Part shown: positions 8,893 through 16,631 of the stretch, piece by piece
Position numbering within the stretch: the stretch's first letter is position 1
How the letters are laid out: the number at the start of each line of letters is the position of its first letter
Assembly: GCF_026262505.1 (NCBI RefSeq)
Contig: NC_067205.1
Coordinates: 25,239,693 to 25,303,692, forward strand
From: Trichomonas vaginalis G3
Lineage: Eukaryota > Parabasalia > Trichomonadida > Trichomonadidae
DNA: 64,000 nucleotides
Direction of reading: 5' to 3'
Program-made: the position numbers and the translations under genes
The notes under the pieces: generated by a model
What the model saw: the letters and a program-made list of their open reading frames with translations, nothing else
What the model was told of the DNA's origin: nothing
Databases searched by the model: none

Positions 8893-9045
8893 ATGAACAA
8901 TACAGCATTGAGACAAATGGGTTCAAGATGGATTTGTCGGCTTCCAGCAGTTACACAACGTGTTTGTCAAGTTCTTCCTATACCTCAGGAAGTTTTAGAC
9001 CGACTTAAAAAACCTCAACAACCAGTTGAAAACAAACCAAACTAA
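8893..9045 (+). CDS. Conserved 50-residue Polinton protein
   Basis: The ORF starts ATGAACAATACAGC behind TACTGAGATGAA and ends at TAA 9,043-9,045. The right-hand element has the same small ORF at 47,716-47,871 with a similar sequence (MNNTALRQMG...QVLPIPQEVLDR). Conservation of frame and start context in both copies supports a real gene. The C-terminus is Pro/Gln/Lys-rich. The next gene carries the same TACTGAGATGAAATG leader. Confidence 0.6.
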   Translation: MNNTALRQMGSRWICRLPAVTQRVCQVLPIPQEVLDRLKKPQQPVENKPN

Positions 9046-9064
9046 AATTTTTTACTGAGATGAA

Positions 9065-9651
9065 ATGACCGAAGAAGTTGAAACGGTAGATTTGACACCA
9101 CAAACAAAAAGTTCAGAACCATTGTCAAAACCTGTCAAAGAACTTACAGATGAAGAGAAAAATTCAATAATAGAAAGTGCCAGGTCTGGAAATACAAACC
9201 CTAACTACAAAGTCACTTTTCATAAAAATGGAACGGCAAGTATCTCAAAAAAGAAACAGACTCTCACAAATAAAATATTGAAGTCTGAAGGAGCTTTCGA
9301 GACAACAGATGGAAAAGTTTACTTCACTGACCAACAGTTCATTATAGAACATCTCATTGACTTAGAGTCGAAATATTCTAAACTTTACAACAAACACAAA
9401 AAGTTGAAAGGAAAACAAAAACAAATGGCATATATGATTTATGAAGATGTTGACGACACAACTGTTCCTGCAAGTGAAGTAAAAGTCAGAGGAACCGAAA
9501 AGTGACGAAAAACCGATAGAAGAAGAAAAACCAAAAACTGAAGATAAACCAAAACCAAAGTTTAGTTTCCAAACTAAACCAGTCAACCTTCATTAGCTGG
9601 TATGGTTGGCGTCAAAGACTTATGGCAGCAGGCGGTTATGTAAGTAAAGAA
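9065..9651 (+). pseudogene. Charged coiled-coil protein next to the polymerase, broken
   Basis: The segment corresponds to the 194-residue ORF at 47,112-47,696. It has an N-terminal acidic and Ser/Thr-rich stretch and a middle part with ITF-like strands (YKVTFHKNGTASISKKK). A Lys-rich helix follows (YSKLYNKHKKLKGKQKQMAY), then a long Pro/Lys/Glu linker. This copy is broken, with about two breaks. Its position immediately upstream of the DNA polymerase is the same in both elements. The family is not recognised. Confidence 0.55.
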
Positions 9652-9680
9652 AAAAAATATTTTTTTTTATTTTTATAAAA
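9651..9680 (+). promoter_or_regulatory. A/T-tract leader of the polymerase gene
   Basis: An A-run, then TATTTTTTTTTATTTTTATAAAA, ends directly at the ATG. The same A-run/TATTT-run/ATAAAAATG layout precedes the helicase genes (20,988-21,010 minus, 35,583-35,614 plus) and the right-hand polymerase. It is a candidate core promoter of replication genes. It does not look like the usual trichomonad TCAYTW initiator. Confidence 0.5.
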
Positions 9681-11834
9681 ATGCCCCCATATAGAATGGA
9701 TAGAAAATCTGCTAGAATAAAAGCAGAGTTGCAAAGATATGGTTGGAGAGTTTCGAAGAAGTTTAAATATAGGAAGGGAAGACCCATAAAAGTCTATGAC
9801 AAATTGTCTGGTCTTCGCTACGAAATGGATTTGGAAACAGCACGTGCAAATTATCCAAACAGACTAGAGAGGTTAGAAGAAGAACGTCTTATGGACATGC
9901 CTTTCGATGTTAGTGAACCTCAAGTTGAAGGACACGACGGCTTTGCCAGATTCTACTGGAAACATGACGAACAATTGCATCCTTTGAGAAGGAAAAAAGG
10001 AAAAGGTGAAGACACACATGCTCCCATGGAAAGAACAAGATATGCATATGAAAAGTATCGTGAAGTTAGAAGTCAAATTACATCTGGTCGAACCTTTACA
10101 GTAAACTTTGACGAAGGAAAGAACAAAGAAGGCTTCATGGGAGTACTTGCTGCAATTCAAGACGGAAATAAGAAAGGACACAATCTCAGATTGACCATAA
10201 CAGATTTGGATGGTCACATTTACTATGCACATGGCAATGTCACAACAGCCGCACAACTTCTTGACGCTTTCAAGACTACAAAGAGAGAACAAATGGTTGA
10301 CTCCGACTCAGACATTTTGAATGCAATTGAAGGAATTGCAAGTGTCAAGTTCGAATGGTACCAACCTAACCCTCAAGCAGTCAGACAACATGCTGGATAC
10401 TTCCCCTTCAGAAATAAGTCTGACATTGACTTGACAAGGTATGGAATTTACAATTCAATTGAAACAATTGTCAATGAACCTTGTATTCTTACATGTCTCA
10501 GGAACTCTGGTCTTGTTACAGATGAGAAAATGAAGTATCTTGAGTCATGTGTGAAGACAAGGTACATGCTCAGAGGTCAATTGGCAAAAATTGCACCGTT
10601 GGCAAATGTGAATATCCGAGTCAACATACCTACAGCTAAAGGTTCTTCACATGACGACTATGTTGTTGACAAAGACTTACCATGGTTGAAGATTGTACTT
10701 GTCCACAACCACTTCATGTTGAACGAAAGTCTTACAAACCCATTGTTCGGAAAAGGCAAGTGCAACATTGTCAGAGCTGTTAACATTCTTTTCGAGAAAG
10801 GTTTGTTGGAACCAATTCCAGATGACAAGCTGACAGAAAGTTTTGTACCAAAAGACGAAACAAACTTTTCATTGTTAGCAAGACCAAAAGTTGTTCCAGA
10901 CAAAGTTATAGTACAAAAGAAGTACACAGTTCCACAAGGAGTTGGATTGTTCGGATACCAACCTGAACCAAAAGAACTTCCAATGAGGTTGCAAGAACTT
11001 CAAGATGCTATAAACAAACTTCCATTGAGACATCCAATTGACGTCAAATTGTATTGGAGAGCATCTGAGTTAGGTCAGAAGGTTTTATATGAAACAGGTT
11101 GCTTCGACGATGTTTATGAGATAACAGGAGAAGTTTCTCAGAAGATAAGAGACTCACTTGAATTTCCACAAACTGGACCGATTGGATGCGACAAGTTCGA
11201 CTCAGATGAAAAAATATACTATGTCGACCTTAACGCTGCGTACATGAGGTTTGTCCAATATATTCCGACTGGAATTCCAAACGAAGATGGTGAGTTCCCG
11301 GGAAGGAACTATACAGTTGGAAAAGTCATACAACAACTGTATGATATTAGGAAAGCTTCAAACCCCAAACTTGCAATGACACTCAAATTGCTTATGAATT
11401 CGACATGGGGATATTCCATTAAGAAACCTCAAAAGATGAAGAGTAAACACTATGAGAAGGTCGACAACTTTGTTGAAGGGTTTTTTCCTTTTGTTTTGAA
11501 GTACGAGTTCACTCAAGGTCAAAGTGGCTTAGTAACCACATTAAAACCTATTGTCGAACATTGGTCTTACCCTCAGTTCGCAAAAGCAGTCCTTGACAAC
11601 TACAACAAATTCTTCTCCGAAGTCAAATCCAAAGTGAAGGTTTACTATGAGAACATTGACGCACTCATGACGAACGAAGAAGGATACAACAAACTCATTG
11701 AAATGGGAATGGTCGGTGAAAAGATGGGTCAATTCAAATTGGACAAAATTTTCACCGAAGTTCATGTCCTCTCCAAGCGTAAGTACTGGGGCATACTTGA
11801 AGACGGCACAGAAATAAAACATTGCATGAAATAA
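9681..11834 (+). CDS. Family-B DNA polymerase of Polinton type
   Basis: The ORF has 717 codons and looks whole. The first 200 residues are basic and helical and resemble a terminal-protein-like or linker region. Residues about 238-330 carry the GYFPFRNKSDIDLTRYGIY block typical of Polinton and giant-virus protein-primed polymerases. The palm signatures follow: motif A VDLNAAYMRF (about 515), motif B region KLLMNSTWGYSIKKP (about 570) and a motif C region VKVYYENIDALMTNEEG (about 655). It is expected to replicate the element. It is downstream of the small charged genes and 37 bases upstream of the jelly-roll-like gene. It is shorter than the roughly 1,000 residues or more common in the family. 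The counterpart is at 44,928-47,082. Confidence 0.85.
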   Translation: MPPYRMDRKSARIKAELQRYGWRVSKKFKYRKGRPIKVYDKLSGLRYEMDLETARANYPNRLERLEEERLMDMPFDVSEPQVEGHDGFARFYWKHDEQLHPLRRKKGKGEDTHAPMERTRYAYEKYREVRSQITSGRTFTVNFDEGKNKEGFMGVLAAIQDGNKKGHNLRLTITDLDGHIYYAHGNVTTAAQLLDAFKTTKREQMVDSDSDILNAIEGIASVKFEWYQPNPQAVRQHAGYFPFRNKSDIDLTRYGIYNSIETIVNEPCILTCLRNSGLVTDEKMKYLESCVKTRYMLRGQLAKIAPLANVNIRVNIPTAKGSSHDDYVVDKDLPWLKIVLVHNHFMLNESLTNPLFGKGKCNIVRAVNILFEKGLLEPIPDDKLTESFVPKDETNFSLLARPKVVPDKVIVQKKYTVPQGVGLFGYQPEPKELPMRLQELQDAINKLPLRHPIDVKLYWRASELGQKVLYETGCFDDVYEITGEVSQKIRDSLEFPQTGPIGCDKFDSDEKIYYVDLNAAYMRFVQYIPTGIPNEDGEFPGRNYTVGKVIQQLYDIRKASNPKLAMTLKLLMNSTWGYSIKKPQKMKSKHYEKVDNFVEGFFPFVLKYEFTQGQSGLVTTLKPIVEHWSYPQFAKAVLDNYNKFFSEVKSKVKVYYENIDALMTNEEGYNKLIEMGMVGEKMGQFKLDKIFTEVHVLSKRKYWGILEDGTEIKHCMK

Positions 11835-11871
11835 AAACGTTTTTAAAACAGTATATTTTTACATATATTAA

Positions 11872-12708
11872 ATGCTTCAGGTTGAAAAACAAAGAACAAA
11901 AGTAGCAGATACAAAACCGTTAGACTATATCTTTACAAATGCTGGTAGGAATATTTCAGATGAAGAAATTTCAGCCGGAGCTTACAGGTTTGACTATCCA
12001 ATTCGTTGGCTTCAAAGTCCTTCAGATGCAAAGGCAATAGGATTTAGAAGAGTTTTGTTTTCAAATAGAACTAACGCGTTTATGTTCGCAGTATATTTTC
12101 ATGGGCAGTATAAAGGTTCTGATGGTCTAATAGACAAATTTGACGAAATGAAAATCTTTACAATTCGTTCAGACGAAAGTCTTGAAAAAACTCTAAATGA
12201 CTTTCAAACTCAAATAAACAAATACTACTGGGAATTTCAAGAAAAATACGACTCTTTACTAAATGGAACATACTATCTGAAACTAGAATATGACAAGATG
12301 AACTCCACCGTTTCATTTCAAAAGATTGAAATTAACCCTCCAAGAGATACAGAGTTTTTATATTGGGGAGTGGACAAACGTTCTTGGGCACAATTTCTTC
12401 GGTTACTAAACCAGAACGAACCATTACCACCAGATGGTCCATTTAAATTTATACTTCCACCAGCAGATTTGACAGTTTATAGAAACGTGTTTGACCCTCA
12501 AAATGTCATGTGTCATGCAAGTTTCAGTTCAAGCAACAACAGTTTTCTGTGTATCGGTAAGGACTTTTATGACTTTGCTTCTAAATTCTACGAACCACCT
12601 AGTAACAGTTTCTCTGACTTTCAAGTTTGGTTCACAACAAACGGTGTGCAGCATATAATACCATTGTACTATGACTTTTATCTCGAATTGTCTTTCATAT
12701 ACAACTAG
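11872..12708 (+). CDS. Jelly-roll-like structural protein, block B copy
   Basis: The ORF has 278 residues and looks whole; it starts at TTAAATG. It is nearly identical to 44,013-44,873 and clearly related to 50,459-51,307: FDYPIRWLQSPSDAKAIGFRRV near residue 45, FLCIGKDFY near 222, and a C-terminal FQVWFTTNGVQHIIPLYYDF strand set. The all-beta pattern and repeated presence beside particle genes suggest a single-jelly-roll capsid or penton-associated protein, but no defining motif is visible. Each complete element carries two versions of this gene. Confidence 0.6.
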   Translation: MLQVEKQRTKVADTKPLDYIFTNAGRNISDEEISAGAYRFDYPIRWLQSPSDAKAIGFRRVLFSNRTNAFMFAVYFHGQYKGSDGLIDKFDEMKIFTIRSDESLEKTLNDFQTQINKYYWEFQEKYDSLLNGTYYLKLEYDKMNSTVSFQKIEINPPRDTEFLYWGVDKRSWAQFLRLLNQNEPLPPDGPFKFILPPADLTVYRNVFDPQNVMCHASFSSSNNSFLCIGKDFYDFASKFYEPPSNSFSDFQVWFTTNGVQHIIPLYYDFYLELSFIYN

Positions 12709-13104
12709 GGAAAAGTGCTGAAAAAGTATTGAAAAATATATTTTAGGTGAAGTGGTGAGATCTCACCTCTTTTTTCACCCGTTTTCTCACCCGTTGAATT
12801 TTCATGAATTTCCTTAAGATAGAAAAAAATGAGTTAAAATGAGATGTTTACTGAACTGGTTGGATGCCGCCTTCTGAGGTTATGTAGAACGGCTGACCCG
12901 AGAAGTGGAACAAGACTTGTACTTTTTCAGAACAATGTCCGACGGTTAAGCCACAAACGAATGTCCGACGGTTAAGCCACAAACGAATGTCCGACGTCCC
13001 ACCAAAAAATATATTTTAGGTGAAGTGGTGAGATCTCACCTGTTTTCTCACCTCTTTTCTCACCCGTTGAATTTTCATGAATTTCCTTAAGATAGAAAAA
13101 AAGT
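12709..13104. repeat. Repeat-rich spacer: two GATC-centred palindromes and a 29-base tandem
   Basis: There is no gene. Two copies (12,732-12,810 and 13,006-13,084) of AAAAATATATTTTAGGTGAAG followed by the palindrome GGTGAGATCTCACC and CACC half-sites end in TTTTCATGAA. Between them, GTCCGACGGTTAAGCCAC occurs twice in tandem with a partial third unit ending in GTCCGACG (about 12,937-13,000). The CACAAACGAATGTCCGACG part recurs at 17,818-17,836. The right-hand counterpart is 43,739-44,012. Confidence 0.85.
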
Positions 13105-13152
13105 TTAGTTTTTTAAAAAAAATATTTTTTTATTTTTATTGTAAGAACTGAA
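13105..13152 (+). promoter_or_regulatory. Shared accessory-gene leader (KilA-N gene 1)
   Basis: TTAGTTTTTTAAAAAAAA, TATTTTTTTATTTTTATTG and TAAGAAC lead to the ATG at 13,153. Nearly the same 45-base block stands before the genes at 14,251, 15,930 and 16,632. Reuse in front of four unrelated ORFs marks it as a likely promoter or 5' leader. Confidence 0.65.
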
Positions 13153-13815
13153 ATGACAGTCGAAGCAAAAACGTTCACGAACAAATCTAATGGCGAAACA
13201 TTCACAAAAGGCACTTACAACGGTATTGAAGTCTTACGTAGAGACAAGGATGGTTATATAAATGTAACAAATATGTGTCAGCAGTTTAGGAAGGACTTTA
13301 GAAAGTTGTTGGAAAATAAGTCCTGGGAAGAGTATTTTAAGGCATTTTGTGAAGAATATACCAACCGCCGGAATTCCGGCGGTTGCTTTTTATACAAAGT
13401 TCATGCAGGAATTCCTGATGAAATCAAACAGGTTAGAGGAACGTATGTAGACCCAAGACTTGTAAACTATATAGCAATGTGGGCTTCTCCAAAATATTGT
13501 ATAGCAGTTGGAAAAATTCTGGACTCCATAGACAAGAAAGTTCATGAGAAATTAGATGAAGAAGAACTTGAAGATACAGTAGAGAATGCAAAACCTTTGT
13601 TCGAACAAGAAGTTAGAAAAATGTGCGAAAAACAAATAGAACATGAACATGAGATGTGTTATGGTTATAGAGATTCTCCATACGAACTAGACCAATGGGA
13701 ACAAGAAGATTTAAAGAGAGAATTTAGAGAATATGAACTCGCTAAGATAGCATTAGAAGCTGCAGAAAAGAAGTTAAAAGTTTGGGGTCGTTTTGTACAA
13801 AAATATTGTGAGTAA
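13153..13815 (+). CDS. KilA-N domain protein with an internal perfect palindrome
   Basis: The ORF has 220 residues and looks whole. KilA-N features are RRDKDGYINVTNMCQQFRKD (about 30-50), a W-containing helix (NKSWEEYFKAF) and the GTYVDPRLVNYIAMWASPKY block (about 95-115). A charged helical C-terminus follows (120-220). KilA-N domains bind DNA and are common in large DNA viruses and Polinton-like elements. A 22-base perfect palindrome (13,363-13,384) codes for the NRRNSGG stretch; the other copy reads NPRNSAG from a different but still perfect palindrome. The gene carries the shared leader. Confidence 0.85.
   Translation: MTVEAKTFTNKSNGETFTKGTYNGIEVLRRDKDGYINVTNMCQQFRKDFRKLLENKSWEEYFKAFCEEYTNRRNSGGCFLYKVHAGIPDEIKQVRGTYVDPRLVNYIAMWASPKYCIAVGKILDSIDKKVHEKLDEEELEDTVENAKPLFEQEVRKMCEKQIEHEHEMCYGYRDSPYELDQWEQEDLKREFREYELAKIALEAAEKKLKVWGRFVQKYCE
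13363..13384. repeat. Perfect 22-base palindrome, arm type GCCG
   Basis: Each half reads AACCGCCGGAA, mirrored about the GAATTC centre. It lies in frame inside the KilA-N gene. Identical palindromes occur at 14,086-14,107 and 42,763-42,784. At the equivalent site of the right-hand copy (43,474-43,495) the half is AACCCGCGGAA, still perfect. Confidence 0.95.
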
Positions 13816-14205
13816 ATGAACCATTTCTTTTTATTGAATTCGGCAAAAATATATTTTAGGGTAGATGGTTTTTAGGTGTCACTACGTCACCAGGTCCCTC
13901 GGTCCCTCGGTCCCTCGGTTAAACGAACTTCTCTGAAAAAATGAGACAACATGACATTTTGACAACAGTCCAGGAAATAAACTTCATCGTATATGTTTTG
14001 TCAAACATGAACGTAAATGTTTTGTCAAGACTTCTTCGTATATGTTTTGTCAAGACTTTCATCGTATATGTTTTGTATAAAAAGCAACCGCCGGAATTCC
14101 GGCGGTTGGTATATTCTTCACAAAATGCTTGTTTTGAGGTCGAGCCACTTTTGGCTCCACCGTATTTTTCAACCAAAACTCATGAATTTTCCCGAAATAA
14201 AAAAA
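13816..14205. repeat. Spacer with KilA-N gene fragment and palindrome
   Basis: No gene is supported. It starts with a partial AAAATATATTTTAGG repeat, then 9-base tandem repeats (CCTCGGTCC, about 13,892-13,919). A TATGTTTTGTCAAGACTT-type repeat follows (about 13,990-14,075). An inverted copy of the KilA-N segment around the palindrome lies at about 14,073-14,130, with the palindrome at 14,086-14,107. The short ORFs here are shadows of these repeats. Confidence 0.8.
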
Positions 14206-14250
14206 AGTTAGTTTTTTAAAAAAAATATTTTTTATTTTTATTGTAAGAAC
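14206..14250 (+). promoter_or_regulatory. Shared accessory-gene leader (304-residue gene)
   Basis: TTAGTTTTTTAAAAAAAA, TATTTTTTATTTTTATTG and TAAGAAC end directly at the ATG at 14,251. It matches the leader at 13,105-13,152 almost base for base. Confidence 0.65.
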
Positions 14251-15165
14251 ATGTTAGCAACAACAGCACCAAACTCGTTAGTCATGAACCCAACTTCAAT
14301 GTTAGTAGAGATGAAAAGCTTCATTCCTTCTTCATATACTTTCGAAACAGAAATCCAGAAGATAAAGCAAGAACTTCTCCAAGGAGATTTAGATTGCACT
14401 GCAAAAGATGAAACAAATGAAGAATATCTTTATGAAATGCAGGATATTATTGACCATCTACCTAAACTTCCTGAAATACAACAACAAAAGCTTACAATTC
14501 CAGAATTTGAAGAAATTGAAGTCAAAGCAACTGACTCAGTAGAAACCAAGAAGTTCATACGTAAGGTTAACTATGAGTTTCTTGGATTTCATTGCAACCA
14601 CAAAGTCATGGACAAAGACTGCGATATGGTATATAAGAATGTTTCTGACATATATAAATCGGAGGAGTTTAAGACATACGACAACTTTGTTTCATTAGTT
14701 GCTGAATGTGTATGGCAGATAAGAGATAAAGATAGAAGAGGTAAAGTATGGAACGAACAGATAAAACCAGCAACTTTTGAGTTAAAGAAAACCATTGACG
14801 CCTTAGTTGTTCTAGCAGGTCAAATTTCAATGTACAATGCTAAAATGAACCCACAATGTTCTAAATGTAAAGCAGCAATGAGGAAATATAACTACTCCGT
14901 CAAAGAGATAGAACGTATGAGAAACGACTATGCAGATTTAAAGAAAGAAGCAGAGAAACCAGCAGAAGATAAAATGGACATGTTGACATTTCTAAACAAA
15001 AACTATCCAACAGCTGACGATTTCCTTCTATCTGACGTCAAGAAGAAATATAAAGAAACATTCGGCATTGTGAAAACTTTTGACATACTGACAGAAGAAA
15101 TAGAAGCTACGAAATTGTTTAGGATTTCAAATATACATCGTACAATTCATGTAAAACGCTTGTGA
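14251..15165 (+). CDS. Uncharacterised 304-residue accessory protein
   Basis: The ORF looks whole and is nearly identical to 41,630-42,544. The first 100 residues are acidic and helical (EDLDC/ETNEEYLYEMQDII), the centre has an FHCNHKVMDKDCDMVY segment, and CSKCKAAMRKYNYS near residue 207 gives a CxxC pair. The Cys/His spacing could hold a metal, but no named zinc-finger family fits. The C-terminus is helical and basic. It sits between KilA-N and GIY-YIG genes and shares their leader, so it probably belongs to the same accessory set. Confidence 0.6.
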   Translation: MLATTAPNSLVMNPTSMLVEMKSFIPSSYTFETEIQKIKQELLQGDLDCTAKDETNEEYLYEMQDIIDHLPKLPEIQQQKLTIPEFEEIEVKATDSVETKKFIRKVNYEFLGFHCNHKVMDKDCDMVYKNVSDIYKSEEFKTYDNFVSLVAECVWQIRDKDRRGKVWNEQIKPATFELKKTIDALVVLAGQISMYNAKMNPQCSKCKAAMRKYNYSVKEIERMRNDYADLKKEAEKPAEDKMDMLTFLNKNYPTADDFLLSDVKKKYKETFGIVKTFDILTEEIEATKLFRISNIHRTIHVKRL

Positions 15166-15876
15166 AAAAAAGAGGTGAGAAAAGAGGTGAGAAAACAGGT
15201 GAGATCTCACCTCTTCACCTAAAATATATTTTTGCCGAGTAAAATGACCAAATTTCATGATATAACTGTATTTTTTTGACGAAGAGAACTTTTACACTTC
15301 GTAAAAAAAATCCCTGAAATCGTGAAAAAATGACCAAATTTCATGATATAACTGTATTTTTTTGACGAAGAGAACTTTTACACTTCGTAAAAAAAATCCC
15401 TGAAATCGTGAAAAAATGACCAAATTTCATGATATAACTGTATTTTTTTGACGAAGAGAACTTTTACACTTCGTAAAAAAAATCCCTGAAATCGTGAAAA
15501 AAATGACCAAATTTCATGAATTTCCTCATATGTTTGCTACCCTCGGAAAACCGAGGGTAGAGATTCCATTCGAAAATCGTAAAAATTTGCGACCCAGACT
15601 TTTTCGAGGGTCGCCAAAACTCTATGAAAATCGTAAAAAATTGCGACCCCGATTTTATTCGGGGTCACCTAAAACTCATGAAAATCGTAAAAAAACTCTA
15701 TGAAAACAGTGAAAAATTGCGAGTACGTTAAAAATCTTACTCGCCTAAAACTCTATGAAAACAGTGAAAAAATGACCAAATTTCATGATATAACTGTATT
15801 TTTTTGACGAAGAGAACTTTTACACTTCGTAAAAAAATCCCTGAAATCATATCTTTTATACAAAATAGAAAAAATA
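15163..15876. repeat. Repeat-rich spacer: GATC palindrome, 86-base tandem units, variable hairpin cassettes
   Basis: 15,163-15,234 is a GGTGAGATCTCACC repeat. From 15,241, an 86-87-base unit starting TGACCAAATTTCATGATA is repeated about three times, with a partial fourth copy at 15,504 and another copy at 15,773. Each complete unit holds a GACGAAG...CTTCGT hairpin flanked by T- and A-runs. Between the copies are a KilA-N gene fragment (about 15,519-15,590) with palindrome ACCCTCGG-AAAA-CCGAGGGT (15,539-15,558) and three hairpins with different stems: GCGACCC/GGGTCGC (15,589-15,614), GACCCCGA/TCGGGGTC (15,645-15,666) and GCGAGTA/TACTCGC (15,719-15,744). Confidence 0.88.
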
Positions 15877-15929
15877 AAGTTAGTTTTTTTTAAAAAAATA
15901 TTTTTTTATTTTGTATGTAAAGACAGAAA
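15877..15929 (+). promoter_or_regulatory. Shared accessory-gene leader (GIY-YIG gene)
   Basis: AAAGTTAGTTTTTTTT, an A-run, TATTTTTTTATTTTG and TATGTAAAGACAGAAA lead to the ATG at 15,930. The 3' half (TTTTGTATGTAAAGACAGA) is shared with the leader at 16,579-16,631. Confidence 0.65.
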
Positions 15930-16544
15930 ATGTTAAAGGTTGAGTTTGAAACAGTTAAAAAGATAGACAATGACACCAAAGTGGTTAGAATAGGTGATTT
16001 AAACGTAAGATACTCAAAGAAATACAACAAATATTCTTTGTCAGACATTCTAACACTATCTGAAAAGAAAACATCCCACGACTGGGTTAGAAATGCTTCT
16101 ACTCAGAAAATTTTGACAAGAAATCCTGAGCTTATGATATCGGTAAGATTCTATGGAACAAGAGCATATCTCATCGACAAAAGTCTTATACCAATAGTTT
16201 TGTTATGGTTAGACCCAGTTGTTGGATATAATTTCATAACATATGGTTCATTCGATACGGAACGTTGCAGTGAAGGCTTACTTTACATCGTTCAGAAACC
16301 GAAGGACTTCAATACAAAGAGATATAAGATAGGAAGAACATATAATATAACTCAAAGATATGACAGTATAGTCAATAGAGTCAAGGTTGTGTTCGTTAAC
16401 GATATGAGAGCTGCAGAAACAGAACTACTTGAAAAGTTTGAGAAAATGTATGGTGCTCCCACGAAAGGTAAAGAAACGTTTGAAGTAGATGAGATCGACA
16501 AAGCTATAAAATTATTTGACGAAGTTGCTGAAAAATACATGTAA
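15930..16544 (+). CDS. KilA-N-like / GIY-YIG (T5orf172-MUG113 type) nuclease-like protein
   Basis: The ORF has 204 residues and looks whole; it is nearly identical to 40,039-40,653. The N-terminal half has a YSLSDILTLSEKKTSHDWVR helix pair like KilA-N or Bro-type DNA-binding regions. The C-terminal half fits the GIY-YIG T5orf172 branch: GLLYIVQ near residue 113, YKIGRTYNITQRY near 131, then VFVNDMRAAETELLEKF and a closing GKETFEVDE. This domain pairing is common in large DNA viruses. It probably acts on DNA as an endonuclease or recombination factor; activity is inferred. Confidence 0.75.
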   Translation: MLKVEFETVKKIDNDTKVVRIGDLNVRYSKKYNKYSLSDILTLSEKKTSHDWVRNASTQKILTRNPELMISVRFYGTRAYLIDKSLIPIVLLWLDPVVGYNFITYGSFDTERCSEGLLYIVQKPKDFNTKRYKIGRTYNITQRYDSIVNRVKVVFVNDMRAAETELLEKFEKMYGAPTKGKETFEVDEIDKAIKLFDEVAEKYM

Positions 16545-16578
16545 AGCGTTTATTTTTGGTCTTTTGTGAAAGTCAGAA

Positions 16579-16631
16579 ACTAACGCTAGTTTTTTATAAA
16601 ATATTTTTTTATTTTGTATGTAAAGACAGAT
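16579..16631 (+). promoter_or_regulatory. Shared accessory-gene leader (KilA-N gene 2)
   Basis: CTAACGCTAGTTTTTTATAA, ATATTTTTTTATTTTG and TATGTAAAGACAGAT precede the ATG at 16,632. This context and the right-hand copy (start 39,950) support 16,632 as the start over the upstream TTG at 16,614. Confidence 0.6.

Noticed and set aside
15241-15500. CRISPR-like array
   Set aside because: The units are full-length 86-base tandem repeats without variable spacers, and the genome is eukaryotic.
16616-16630. GTATGT/GTAAGA in the accessory leaders as 5' splice sites
   Set aside because: Trichomonad introns use GTAYGT, but no ACTAACACACAG-type 3' element follows within a plausible distance and the ORFs start directly after the motif.
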